From positions 1 to 64,000 of the forward strand of contig JAJPHO010000026.1 in the NCBI GenBank assembly GCA_021325215.1: a stretch of 64,000 nt of DNA. Reading direction: 5' to 3'. The stretch is from Alphaproteobacteria bacterium. GTDB taxonomy: Bacteria; Pseudomonadota; Alphaproteobacteria; Rhodospirillales; Magnetospirillaceae. Both the position numbers and the translations under genes were made by a program. Positions within the stretch are counted from its first letter, which is position 1, and the number at the start of each line of letters is the position of its first letter. Below are positions 16,347 through 25,500 of this stretch, piece after piece. The notes under the pieces are model-generated. The model saw only the letters and a list, made by a program, of their open reading frames with translations. It ran no database searches and had not been told where the DNA came from.

Positions 16347-17333
16347 ATGCCGAGTCCCGGCCCGCTCAACCTGATTACCGACGTTCCCGGCCTGAAGGTC
16401 GGCCACGCGACCGACGAGCGCGCCGCCAGCGGCGTGACGACCTTGCTGCTGCCCGAGGCCTGGACGGCGGGCGTCGATGTGCGCGGCGGCGGTCCCGGCG
16501 TGCGCGAAACGGCGGCGCTGGAGCCGGAAAGCCTCAATTCGATCGCCCATGCCATCGTGCTGGCGGGCGGATCGGTGTTCGGGCTGGGCGCGGCGGACGG
16601 CGTCGCCGCCAGCCTGTCGCACAAGGGCGTCGGGCTGAAATTGTTCCCGCACAGCCCGCATATCCCGATCGTTCCCTCCGCCGTGCTGCACGATCTCGCC
16701 AATGAGGGCGACAAGCAATGGGGCATGACCCCGCCTTATCGCGATCTCGGCATCGCCTCGGTCGAGGCGGCGGCGCATGGGTTCGGGCTGGGCTCGGTCG
16801 GCGCCGGGCGCGGCGCCGCGGCGGGACGCATCAAGGGCGGCATCGGCTCGGCCTCGCTCGATCTGGGCGAGGGGATCGTGGTGGGGGCGCTGGTCGCGGC
16901 CAATCCGGTCGGATCGGTGCTGATGCCGGATGGAAAGACTTATTGGGCCTGGCCCTTCGAGTTCGGCGACGAATTCGGCGGCCATCGCCCGCTCGGTCAT
17001 GCCGACGCGCATGATCCGCTTCCCGATCTGTCGCGCCTGCTGGATATCGGCCGGATGAAGCCGGGCGCCAACACCACCATCGCCGTGGTGGCGGTCTCGG
17101 CGCGGCTGACACCCGCCGAATGCAAGCGTCTCGCCATCATGGCCCAGGACGGCATGTCGCGGGCGGTGCGTCCGGCCCATACGCCGTTCGACGGCGACAC
17201 GGTGTTCGCGGTGGCTGATGGGGTCGAATTGCCGCCGCGCGGCGCCGAGCGTTCGGTGCAGATCGCCCGGCTGGGCTCCGCCGCCGCCGATTGCCTGGCG
17301 CGCGCCATCGCCCGGGCCGTTTATCACGCCTGA
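16347..17333 (+). CDS. P1 family (S58, DmpA-like) aminopeptidase
   Basis: A 328-residue Ntn-fold peptidase of the DmpA/BapA family. LITDVPGLKVGHATDE (9-24) and ETAALEPESLNSIAHAIVL are family blocks, with GRGAAAGRIKGGIGSAS mid-protein. The self-cleavage site is expected before Thr243 in KPGANTTIAVV, which frees the N-terminal nucleophile of the beta chain. Members remove N-terminal residues from L-, D- or beta-peptides and amides. The gene converges on the ABC ATPase gene, overlapping by 10 bases, and sits beside a peptide importer, an amidase and a hydrolase, consistent with processing of imported peptides. Confidence 0.88.
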   Translation: MPSPGPLNLITDVPGLKVGHATDERAASGVTTLLLPEAWTAGVDVRGGGPGVRETAALEPESLNSIAHAIVLAGGSVFGLGAADGVAASLSHKGVGLKLFPHSPHIPIVPSAVLHDLANEGDKQWGMTPPYRDLGIASVEAAAHGFGLGSVGAGRGAAAGRIKGGIGSASLDLGEGIVVGALVAANPVGSVLMPDGKTYWAWPFEFGDEFGGHRPLGHADAHDPLPDLSRLLDIGRMKPGANTTIAVVAVSARLTPAECKRLAIMAQDGMSRAVRPAHTPFDGDTVFAVADGVELPPRGAERSVQIARLGSAAADCLARAIARAVYHA

Positions 17334-18640
17334 GCCAGCCTGCCGTCCGTCATTTCCAGAACCCGGTCCGAGATCAGGCGGACCGAGGCCAGGTCGTGGG
17401 TGACGAACAGATAGGCGATGCGCCGGCGTTGGGCGATCTCGGCCAGCAGCTTGAGGATCTGCGCCTTCACCGACGGATCGAGCGCCGAGGTCGCTTCGTC
17501 GAAGACGATGATGTCGGGCTCGATCACCAAAGCGCGGGCGATGGCGATGCGCTGGCGCTGTCCGCCGGAGAATTGATGCGGGAAGCGGTCGGCGTCTTCC
17601 GCCTTCAATCCGACCTGCACCAGCACCTTCTCGACGCGGCGGCGGCGCTCGGCGGCGGGCAGGCGCGGCAGCGGCTCGGCCACCAGTTTCTCCACCCGCC
17701 AGCGCGGATCGAAACTGCCGGCCGGGTCCTGGAATACCGCCTGTATGCGGCCGTTCAAGGTCACGCTGCCGGCTTGCGGTTTTTCGAGGCCCAGCAGCGT
17801 GCGCAGCAGGGTCGATTTACCCGAGCCGGATTGGCCGACGATGGCGACGCTCTCGCCTTCATGCACCGCGATGTCGACGCCGTCGAGGGCGCGCAGTCTG
17901 GGATGGCGATATTCCCGCACTAGGCCGGAACCCTGCAACAGCACCGGGCCGGGAGCGCCGGCTGGGCGCGGCGGAACGGCCACCGGCGTCTCGCCCTGGC
18001 GCAGCGACACGACGCGGTGAGTCACCTGTTCCACCAGCGGCAGATCGTGGCTGATCAGCAGCAATCCCATGCCGGTCTCAGCCACCAGCTTTTGCAGCAG
18101 GGCGACGATCTGCGCCTGGATGACGGCATCCAGCGCGGTGGTCGGCTCGTCGGCGATCAGCAGGCGCGGGCGCAGGGCGATGGCGATGGCGATGGCGACG
18201 CGCTGGCGCTGCCCGCCGGACAGCTGGTGCGGATAGCGGTCATAGAGGCCCGGCAGCCCGACTTGCTCCAGCGCTTCTTCGGCACGGCGGCGGGCATCGG
18301 CGCGGGGGATGCCGTGGCACAGCAGCGTCTCCGCCACCTGATCGCCGGCGCGCATGACCGGGTTCAGCGCGGTCATCGGCTCCTGGAAGACGATGCCGGC
18401 GATCTTGCCGCGCACCGACAGCATGTCCTTTTCCGACGCGCCGATGATCTGGCGGCCATCGAGCAGGATGCTGCCCGACGCATGAATTTCCGGCGCCAGC
18501 AATCCCATCACCGCCAGGGCCGTCAGGGATTTGCCGGAACCGGATTCTCCCACCAGCCCGACGATTTCGCCGGGTCCGACCGACAGCGAAACCACCTCGG
18601 GCAGGACCGACAGGCGCAGATCGGCGATATCGAGGATCAT
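17324..18640 (-). CDS. Dipeptide/oligopeptide ABC transporter ATPase, two ATPase domains fused
   Basis: A 438-residue protein with two complete nucleotide-binding domains, equivalent to DppD plus DppF in one chain. Domain 1: Walker A GESGSGKS (32-39), signature [12 protein letters not shown], Walker B LLIADEP. Domain 2: Walker A GQSGSGKS, signature [12 protein letters not shown], Walker [15 protein letters not shown]. Each is compact (about 215 residues); the C-terminal iron-sulfur/peptide-binding extension of classical DppD is missing. It energises the permeases encoded just upstream and overlaps the DppC gene by ATGA. It is the last gene of the four-gene uptake operon. Confidence 0.92.
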   Translation of the reverse strand: MILDIADLRLSVLPEVVSLSVGPGEIVGLVGESGSGKSLTALAVMGLLAPEIHASGSILLDGRQIIGASEKDMLSVRGKIAGIVFQEPMTALNPVMRAGDQVAETLLCHGIPRADARRRAEEALEQVGLPGLYDRYPHQLSGGQRQRVAIAIAIALRPRLLIADEPTTALDAVIQAQIVALLQKLVAETGMGLLLISHDLPLVEQVTHRVVSLRQGETPVAVPPRPAGAPGPVLLQGSGLVREYRHPRLRALDGVDIAVHEGESVAIVGQSGSGKSTLLRTLLGLEKPQAGSVTLNGRIQAVFQDPAGSFDPRWRVEKLVAEPLPRLPAAERRRRVEKVLVQVGLKAEDADRFPHQFSGGQRQRIAIARALVIEPDIIVFDEATSALDPSVKAQILKLLAEIAQRRRIAYLFVTHDLASVRLISDRVLEMTDGRLAQA

Positions 18641-19440
18641 CGCCGCGCCTCCTTCGCCAGACGCGGATCAAGCCGGTCGCGCAGCCCGTCGCCCAGCAGG
18701 GTGAAGCCCAGCACCGTCAGCAGGATGGCCAGGCCGGGGAACACCGCCAGCCAGGGCGCTTGCACCATCATGGTCTGCGCCGAATCGAGCAGGCGCCCCC
18801 AGCTCGGCGTCGGCGGCTGCAGCCCGAGCCCGACATAGGACAGGCCGGCTTCGGCGATCACCGCCAGCGAGAACTGCACCGCGCCTTGAACCATCAGCAG
18901 GCCGAGGCAATTGGGCAGCACATGTTCGAAGGCGATGCGGAGTTCACCCTTGCCGGCGATCCGCGCGGCCAGGATGAAGTCGCGATGCAGCAGCCCGAGG
19001 GCCGCGCCGCGGGTGACGCGGGCGAACACCGTGATGTTGAAGATCCCGACGGCGGCCACCACCGGAACCACGCCCGGTCCCCATACCGCGGCGATCAGCA
19101 CCGCGGTCAGCAGAGCGGGGAAGGCGAACACGACGTCACCCGCCCGAGTGATGATTTCCTCGATCAGCCCGCCGCGCGAGGCAGCCAGCAGACCGAGCGG
19201 CACGCCAAACCCGGCGCCGACCAGCAAAGCAGCCACGGCGACATAAAGGGTCGCCCGCGATCCTGCCGCCACCATCGACAGCAGATCGCGGCCATAGGCG
19301 TCGGTGCCGAACCAATGGTGCCAGTTGGGCGCTTCCAGCCGGTGCGGGATATCCATCGCCGCCGGATCGAAGGGCAGCCAGACGAACGACAGCAGAGCGG
19401 TCGCCACCAGCACCAGCGAGAGGGCTAATCCGGTCTTCAC
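18637..19440 (-). CDS. Peptide ABC transporter permease, DppC type
   Basis: A 267-residue inner-membrane permease. An N-terminal helix and periplasmic stretch HHWFGTDAYGRDLLS is the DppC hallmark, followed by five helices with the EAA loop region (ARIAGKGELRIAFEHVLPNC). GTG 19440 was chosen because it forms a GTGA overlap with the stop of the upstream fusion gene. With the DppB domain of that gene it forms the transmembrane pore for a peptide-like substrate; the ATPase gene follows with an ATGA overlap. Confidence 0.9.
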   Translation of the reverse strand: MKTGLALSLVLVATALLSFVWLPFDPAAMDIPHRLEAPNWHHWFGTDAYGRDLLSMVAAGSRATLYVAVAALLVGAGFGVPLGLLAASRGGLIEEIITRAGDVVFAFPALLTAVLIAAVWGPGVVPVVAAVGIFNITVFARVTRGAALGLLHRDFILAARIAGKGELRIAFEHVLPNCLGLLMVQGAVQFSLAVIAEAGLSYVGLGLQPPTPSWGRLLDSAQTMMVQAPWLAVFPGLAILLTVLGFTLLGDGLRDRLDPRLAKEARR

Positions 19441-22400
19441 GCCGCCACCCGCTCTCTCAACCGGGGATCGGCCGCCGCGCTGGCGAGATCGGCCAGCAGC
19501 GAGATCAGGATCACCTGGAACACCAGCACGATCGACACGCTCTCCACCACGATCAGGTCGCGGCCCAGGATCGCCTCGAACACCAGGCGGCCGAGACCGG
19601 GCAGGAAGAACACATTCTCGATCAGCACGCCGCCGGCCAGCAGGAAGGAGAATTGCATGCCGAGGATGGTCAGCACGGGAGGCAGGCTGGCGGGCAGAGC
19701 ATGGCGCAGCAACGCGGCGGGCCGGCTCAATCCCTTGGCCCGCGCGGTGCGGACGAAGTCCTGGCCCAGGGCCTCGAACAATTCCGAGCGCAGCAGCCGC
19801 GCCAGGATCGCGCCTTGCGGAACGGCCAGGGCGAGCGCAGGCAAGGTCAGCGAGCGCAGCGCGGCCAGCGGTCCGGCTTCCCATCCGGCGAACCCGCCGG
19901 CCGAGAACCAATGCAGGCTGACCCCGAACACCCCGACCAGCAGAATGCCGAGCCAGAAATTGGGAATCGCGATGCCGGCGCCGGTGACCAGATCGGCCAG
20001 CTTCCCGGTCCAGCGCCCGCGTCCGAGCGTCGCCGCGAGAGCCAGGGCCAGTGCGATGAGGGTGGAGAAGATCAGCGCCAGCAGAGTGAGCGGCAATGAC
20101 ACCTGCAGCCTTTGCAGGATCAGCGTTCCGACCGGCACGCGATAGGTCCAGCTGGTGCCGAAATCGCCGGTGACCAATCCCGCCAGCCAGGCGAGATAGC
20201 GTTCCGGCAGCGGCTTATCCAGACCGAGCTGGGCGCGCAGGGTCGAGACTGCCGTTTCATCCGCATTCATCCCCAGCATGAAGCGGGCCGGATCGCCCGG
20301 CGCCAGCTGTACCACCAGGAAGATCACCAGGCTGGCGGCCAGCAGCGTCACCGCCAGGCTGACCGCGCGGCGCGCCGCAAAGGCTGGTCCGGCGCGCACC
20401 AGCAGCGCCAGAAACAGCGCGCCGGTCAGGCCGAGCGAGGCGCCGAGAACGATCCGGCCATTGCCGTTCTTCGCCGCTACCGCCGCATCGGGCGACGGAT
20501 CGGCGAAATGGGCGTGGGCGAGGTCGAAGACCTGCACCGGCGTGCGGTATTCGATGCCCTCGATCCGGGCGTCCCACACGCTGACCAGCGGCGGCTCGTA
20601 CAGAAAGACATTGACTGCGTCGTCGGCGATCATCCGCTGCATGTTGCCCAGCAATTCCAAGCGTTTCGCCTCGTCGGGCGCTGCGTCGATGCGGGCCAGC
20701 AGGTCTTTGAACGCGGGCTTGCCATAGCCGAAGTAATAGGAGTCGCGGCCATAGATGCCGTAATCCATCGGCTCGACATGGGCGACGATGGTCATGTCGA
20801 AATCATGCCGACCGAACACCTGCTGCAGCCAGGAGGCCCATTCCATCGGCACGATCTCGACGGCGACGCCGATTTCGGCCAATTGCGCCGCGACGACTTC
20901 GCCGCTGCGCCGCGCATAGGCCAAAGGCGGCAGCTTCAGCACGAGGTGAAGATCGTTGGCGTGGCCGGCTTCGGCCAGCAATTGCCGCGCCTTGGCCGGG
21001 TCGTAGGGATAGAGCCCGCTGAGGTCGACGAAGCCGGGGTCCTGGCTGGTGTAGTGGCTTCCGATCGGACGGCCATAACCGAACGCCGCGGCATCGATGA
21101 CGGCCTGTTTGTCGATGGCATGGGACAAAGCGCGGCGCACGCGGATATCGTCGAACGGCGCCTTGCGGTTGTTGAGCGCCAGGATGCCCTTGAATTCGCT
21201 GGGCGTGATCTGCACGGTGAACCGCTTGTCGTGTTTCAGCCGGTCGATCGCTTCCGGGGCGGGGAAGATGGTGTAGCCGTCGAGATCGCCGGCCGCCAGG
21301 GCGTCGATGGTGGCGCTGGGATCGGCCAGGAAGCGGAACGTCACCCGCGCCAGGGCCGGCGCGCCGTTCCAGTAATCGGCGTTGCGGACCAGCGAGAGCG
21401 AGGTCCCGCGCCGCCATTCCTCGAAGCGGAATGGACCGGTGCCGACCGGATGGGCGGCGTTGCCAGCCGCTGAGGCGGGCGCGATCATCGCCGCGGCGGG
21501 CCAGCCCAATGCGGAGAGCAGGCCGGAGCAGGGGCGTTTGAGATGCAGGACCAGAATCGCCGGATCGGCCGCTTCGGCGGTGTCGATGCAGTCATAGAGC
21601 GGCTTTTGCGGATTCAGCGATTTGGCATCGAGGATGCGGTCGATGGAGAATTTCGCGGTTCCCGCATCGAAGGCCGAGCCGTCGTGGAAATGCACGCCCT
21701 GGCGCAGATGAAAGCGGTAGGTCAGCCGGTCGGGTGAGAGCTCCCAGGCGGTCGCCAGACCTGGCTCGACCGCGCCGCCAGGGCCGAGATGGACCAGGGA
21801 TTCGTAGAGGCTGGGGAAGGTCAGTTCGCCGATCGCCGCCGAGGCGCTGATGGTCGGATCGAAACCCGGCGGTTCCAGCTGGGTGCCCAGGGTCAGCGTG
21901 TCGCGCGCCGCCGCCGGCACAGCGAGCAGCAGCATCAGCAGGATCGCGCCTAGATGCAGCTTCGCATGTGTCCAGATGCGCTCGAACAGATCGCGCTGGG
22001 CATGGCTGCCGCCGATCTCGGTCAGGCGCGGCAAGGCGCGGCCCAGCCCTTCGGCGGCGGGGGCGTAGTTACCTTCGGCATGGGCGACGAGCGCTTCGGC
22101 GGCAGGTTCGGCGACTTCGGCCCAGGTCGGGCGGACGAAAGCCGGCGCGGTCCGGGCCCGGTCGCGGATCGCGGTCAGCAGGGTCTGAGCCGCTTCGCTT
22201 CTCCCGGCGCGGGCCAGGCCGTAAAGGTACTGAAGGCTCAAAAACGGCTGCACTGTATCGGCGCCGCGGGCCTCAAGCCAAGGTGCCAGTTCCGCCCAGC
22301 GATTGCCGACATCGCCGCCGGCCAGTTCGATCCGGGCCAGCAGCGACACTGCGCCGATCTGGTCCTGGGAATAGCTCTTTTCGACACCCCAGACGTCGCG

Positions 22401-23156
22401 GTCGTAGAGGGCCAGCGCGTCTTCGACTTTGCCCTGCTCCAGATGGAACAGCGCCCGGTGCCACCACAAGTGAGTCACCATGAAGGAATTAAGGCCGGTC
22501 CAATGATGGCTGACGCTATCGAGAAACGCCGCACCTTCCTCGATCCGTCCTTCGGTCAGTGTCACATGGGCGATGGCGTGCTGCGCCCAGGGCTCGCGCT
22601 CACTGAGCGACAACGCCTTCCGCGCTGCCGCTTCCGCTTCGCGCAGATGATGGTTTTGCTCATGGGCGAAGGCCAGCATGCCATACAAATAGGGGATGTC
22701 ATCGGCAGAGGCCGCTTCGGCGATGCGCTGCATGCCGGTGAAATCGCCCAGATTGAAGCAGAGATATTGGTGCAGCTTGACCATCACCAGGTCGCGCGGG
22801 AATTCGGCGACGGTCTCTCCGGCTACGCGTAGCGCGCCCGGCACATCGTCCTGGCGCCAGAGTTCGAGGAACCGCACCGCGCCCTGTTCCCGCCGATTGG
22901 CGGTAGCGCGCTGGGCTTTCTGCAGATAGGGCAGGGCGTTGGCCGGAGCCGCCGGCGCTTCCAGCAGCATATGCAGGATGCCGGCATAGGCATTGGCCAG
23001 GGCATTGCCGGGATCGGCATCGGCGGCGGCCAGGATGTTCAGGGCGCGCGTTTCATAAGCGAGAAACCCGCCGACGAAATCGTCGATGGCTGCCAGGGTG
23101 CGGTCGTTTGCGGCCGTCACCCTGTTGCCGAGAAAATCCTGGCGCTGGTTCATCAC
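19437..23156 (-). CDS. Three-part fusion: TTC38-like TPR domain, peptide-binding protein (SBP_bac_5) and DppB-type permease
   Basis: One uninterrupted 1239-residue frame. Residues 1-395: a nearly full-length TTC38-type tetratricopeptide protein (LYGMLAFAHEQNHHLREAE, EPWAQHAIAHVTLTEGR, WWHRALFHLE, IGGSHAQRDLF). Residues 398-416: a hydrophobic signal-like segment ending VPAAA. 417-890: an SBP family 5 domain (LEPPGFDPTISAS, HPVGTGPFRFEEW, RVRRALSHAIDKQ). 901-920: an extra membrane helix. 925-1239: a DppB permease (VVQLAPGDPARFMLG, LLRSELFEALGQDFVRTARA). Topology is consistent: TPR in the cytoplasm, SBP in the periplasm, tethered to its permease. GTG 23156 or ATG 23153 follows the TonB receptor stop by about 10 bases. 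No in-frame stop separates the parts; a sequencing indel at the first junction (about 21960) cannot be excluded. Confidence 0.82.
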   Translation of the reverse strand: MMNQRQDFLGNRVTAANDRTLAAIDDFVGGFLAYETRALNILAAADADPGNALANAYAGILHMLLEAPAAPANALPYLQKAQRATANRREQGAVRFLELWRQDDVPGALRVAGETVAEFPRDLVMVKLHQYLCFNLGDFTGMQRIAEAASADDIPYLYGMLAFAHEQNHHLREAEAAARKALSLSEREPWAQHAIAHVTLTEGRIEEGAAFLDSVSHHWTGLNSFMVTHLWWHRALFHLEQGKVEDALALYDRDVWGVEKSYSQDQIGAVSLLARIELAGGDVGNRWAELAPWLEARGADTVQPFLSLQYLYGLARAGRSEAAQTLLTAIRDRARTAPAFVRPTWAEVAEPAAEALVAHAEGNYAPAAEGLGRALPRLTEIGGSHAQRDLFERIWTHAKLHLGAILLMLLLAVPAAARDTLTLGTQLEPPGFDPTISASAAIGELTFPSLYESLVHLGPGGAVEPGLATAWELSPDRLTYRFHLRQGVHFHDGSAFDAGTAKFSIDRILDAKSLNPQKPLYDCIDTAEAADPAILVLHLKRPCSGLLSALGWPAAAMIAPASAAGNAAHPVGTGPFRFEEWRRGTSLSLVRNADYWNGAPALARVTFRFLADPSATIDALAAGDLDGYTIFPAPEAIDRLKHDKRFTVQITPSEFKGILALNNRKAPFDDIRVRRALSHAIDKQAVIDAAAFGYGRPIGSHYTSQDPGFVDLSGLYPYDPAKARQLLAEAGHANDLHLVLKLPPLAYARRSGEVVAAQLAEIGVAVEIVPMEWASWLQQVFGRHDFDMTIVAHVEPMDYGIYGRDSYYFGYGKPAFKDLLARIDAAPDEAKRLELLGNMQRMIADDAVNVFLYEPPLVSVWDARIEGIEYRTPVQVFDLAHAHFADPSPDAAVAAKNGNGRIVLGASLGLTGALFLALLVRAGPAFAARRAVSLAVTLLAASLVIFLVVQLAPGDPARFMLGMNADETAVSTLRAQLGLDKPLPERYLAWLAGLVTGDFGTSWTYRVPVGTLILQRLQVSLPLTLLALIFSTLIALALALAATLGRGRWTGKLADLVTGAGIAIPNFWLGILLVGVFGVSLHWFSAGGFAGWEAGPLAALRSLTLPALALAVPQGAILARLLRSELFEALGQDFVRTARAKGLSRPAALLRHALPASLPPVLTILGMQFSFLLAGGVLIENVFFLPGLGRLVFEAILGRDLIVVESVSIVLVFQVILISLLADLASAAADPRLRERVAA

Positions 23157-23165
23157 CTCAAACTA

Positions 23166-25424
23166 TCAAAACTTGACCGAGGCCGTGAAGCCGTAGGTCG
23201 CCGGTTCGCCCGCCATGCCGACATTGTCGCCCGCCACGAAGAAATTGCGGGTGATGTCGTACTTCGCGTCGAGGATGTTGCGGCCCCACAGGGTCAGCGA
23301 CCACGGCCCGCTCTCAGGGCGCACGGTGAAGTGGGCGTTCGCCAGCCAATAGGGCGCGACATTGTACAGCGCGCCGAAATGCGAGATGTACTGGGTGCGA
23401 TAGGAATAGTCGGCGCCCAGTTCGGCCAGGAAGTCCGCCACGGTCCAGCCATAGGAGACCGAGCCGCCATAGGTCAGCTTGGGCGCCTCGATGCTCTGAT
23501 CCTTGCGGTCGACATAGATCGCGCTGAAGCGTCCCGTCGCCGGGTCCTGCACTGCGCCGCCGACATCGAGGAAGCGGTCGTACCAGCCGCGCGTATAGCC
23601 GACCGACTGGCCGATGATCAAAGCCGGGATCGGCTTCCAGGTGATCTCGCTCTCGAAGCCGGTGATGGTCGATTTCGGCGCGTTGACGACCTTGCCGATC
23701 TGGCCATAGACCGGATCGACGATCGAGGACTGCACCTGCTGGTCGGTGTAATCATACCAATAGGCGGCATTGTTCAACTGGATGCGGCCCTGGTCGAAGC
23801 TGGTTTTCGAGCCGATTTCATAGGCCCACAGCTTTTCCGGCTGGAAGGGCTGGGTGCCGATGCCGGTGGCGTCGGTGGTGTTGTAGGCGGTGAAACCGCC
23901 CGACTTGATGCCGCGGCTGACCGAGCCGTAGAGCAGCACATCGTCGATCGGCTTCCAGTTCAGCCGCGCCAGGCCCGAGGGCAGGGTGTAGGAGAGCGAG
24001 CGGTCCTGGTTCAGCGCGGTGAAATCCACCACCTGCTGGGTCGAGGTCAGGCCGAACGTGTTGAAGTGGTAGAGCTCGCGGTCCTCATGCTCGATGCGGA
24101 CGCCGAGATCGGCGCTGATCGTGCTGGTCAGCTGCGGGCTGATCTGGCCATAGCCGCTCTCGGTCTTGGCGGTCTGGCTGTAGGGCGTATAGGCGTTGAC
24201 GCCGAAGCTGTCGATGAAGCCCGAGCGATAGACTTCGTTCAGATGCTCATAGGCGACATAGACGCCGCCGGTCCAGTTCAGGCCGGCGCCATCGCGCGAG
24301 CGCAGGCGCAATTCGTCGGAATAGACGGCGGCGCGGCTGTTGAAATAGACGTCGGCATCGGCGGTGTCAGCCGCGTCGAAGGCGTCATATTCGCGGCGGT
24401 CGAAGCCTTCGTAAGAGGCCAGATTGGTCAGCACCGCGAAGGGCAGGGTCCATTCGGTGCGCAGATCGGCGCCCCAGCCCTCATTGTCGCGGAACGGCTT
24501 CTGATCGGGCGAGATGCCGATTTCCTGGGCGAAGGAGGGCGAGGTGCCCCAGCCGGTCGCCGTGCGGTTGGTGTCGGCGGGAATGACCGCGCCGCCGGCG
24601 GTCTTCAGCGGCGTCAGCAGATAGAGGCCCTGCTGCTCGGAATTGTCCTTCAGGCCATGCAGGGTCAGTTCGAATTTGAGGGTGTCGGTGGCGTCGTAAT
24701 CGGTGATGACGCGCACCGCGCCCTTATCCTTGTCGCCCAAGCTGTCGCCGGTCACGCGGTCATGCTGCCAGGCGCCGCCCTGTTCGGTGGTGCCGGCGAT
24801 GCGGATGCGCAATTTGTCGGTGATCGGACCCGAGGCATAGAAATCGAGGCGCGCATCGTCATAGCGGCCATAGGTCAGGCTGGCGCCGGCGGTGAAGCTG
24901 TCGGTCGGCTTGTTGATGGCGAAATTGACCGCGCCGCCGGTGGTGTTGCGGCCATAAAGCGTGCCCTGCGGTCCCCGCAGCACCTCGACATGGTCGATGT
25001 CGAACAAAGTGCCCTGGGTCATCAGCGGGATCGGATAGGCGTAATCATCGACATAGATGCCGACGGTGGGGGAATTGTTCGAGGCATAATCCTCGAAGCC
25101 GATGCCGCGGATGCGGAAACTGGGCTGGCCGCTGCCGAATTGCGGGGTCGCCTCGAAAGAGGGGACCAGATATTGGATGTCGTTGACCGTATCGACGCCA
25201 TTGTCCGACAGTTTGTCGGCCTTCAGCACGGTCAGGGCGATCGGCACGTCCTGCGCCGTTTCGCTGCGATGCTGGGCGGTGACGGTGATGGTTTCGATGC
25301 GATCGCTTTCGGCCTCGTCGGCCCGGGCTTCGCAGCACAGACCGCAACCGACCAGAATCGAGGCAGAACCGAGGAGGAGAGCCTTGGGGAGTCGGGCGCT
25401 TGTCTGTCGCATGTCAATTTCCAT
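23166..25424 (-). CDS. TonB-dependent outer-membrane receptor
   Basis: A 752-residue outer-membrane receptor (740 if ATG 25412 is used, which gives the cleaner signal peptide MRQTSARLPKALLLGSASIL). A TonB box-like IETITVTAQ follows the signal, then the plug (DVPIALTVLKADKL, FRIRGIGFEDYAS, VEVLRGPQGTLYGRNTTGGA) and a 22-strand barrel ending in the aromatic VKF. It imports a ligand with TonB/ExbBD energy. It is the first gene of an operon with the peptide ABC importer (10 bases to the next gene), so it likely carries the same peptide-like substrate across the outer membrane rather than iron, which is inference. Confidence 0.92.
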   Translation of the reverse strand: MEIDMRQTSARLPKALLLGSASILVGCGLCCEARADEAESDRIETITVTAQHRSETAQDVPIALTVLKADKLSDNGVDTVNDIQYLVPSFEATPQFGSGQPSFRIRGIGFEDYASNNSPTVGIYVDDYAYPIPLMTQGTLFDIDHVEVLRGPQGTLYGRNTTGGAVNFAINKPTDSFTAGASLTYGRYDDARLDFYASGPITDKLRIRIAGTTEQGGAWQHDRVTGDSLGDKDKGAVRVITDYDATDTLKFELTLHGLKDNSEQQGLYLLTPLKTAGGAVIPADTNRTATGWGTSPSFAQEIGISPDQKPFRDNEGWGADLRTEWTLPFAVLTNLASYEGFDRREYDAFDAADTADADVYFNSRAAVYSDELRLRSRDGAGLNWTGGVYVAYEHLNEVYRSGFIDSFGVNAYTPYSQTAKTESGYGQISPQLTSTISADLGVRIEHEDRELYHFNTFGLTSTQQVVDFTALNQDRSLSYTLPSGLARLNWKPIDDVLLYGSVSRGIKSGGFTAYNTTDATGIGTQPFQPEKLWAYEIGSKTSFDQGRIQLNNAAYWYDYTDQQVQSSIVDPVYGQIGKVVNAPKSTITGFESEITWKPIPALIIGQSVGYTRGWYDRFLDVGGAVQDPATGRFSAIYVDRKDQSIEAPKLTYGGSVSYGWTVADFLAELGADYSYRTQYISHFGALYNVAPYWLANAHFTVRPESGPWSLTLWGRNILDAKYDITRNFFVAGDNVGMAGEPATYGFTASVKF

Positions 25425-25434
25425 CTATTTAATG

Positions 25435-25445
25435 TTGTATGACAA
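25435..25445. promoter_or_regulatory. Possible operator in the receptor/amidase divergent region
   Basis: TTGTATGACAA is an inverted repeat (TTGT, three bases, ACAA) of the kind bound by GntR-type regulators. It lies in the AT-rich 76-base region between the divergent TonB receptor and amidase genes, with a second GACA/TGTC pair spanning 25441-25460. No GntR gene is in the window. Confidence 0.3.
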
Positions 25446-25500
25446 TTTGTATATCTGTCTTATAGAATAATAAAAAGCCAGTCAACACGCGGAGTGTGAA

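Noticed and set aside
22971-25442. 823-codon plus-strand frame opposite the TonB receptor
   Set aside because: Mirror of the receptor's codon pattern, with low-complexity Gly/Ala/Val/Ile content and no recognisable motif.
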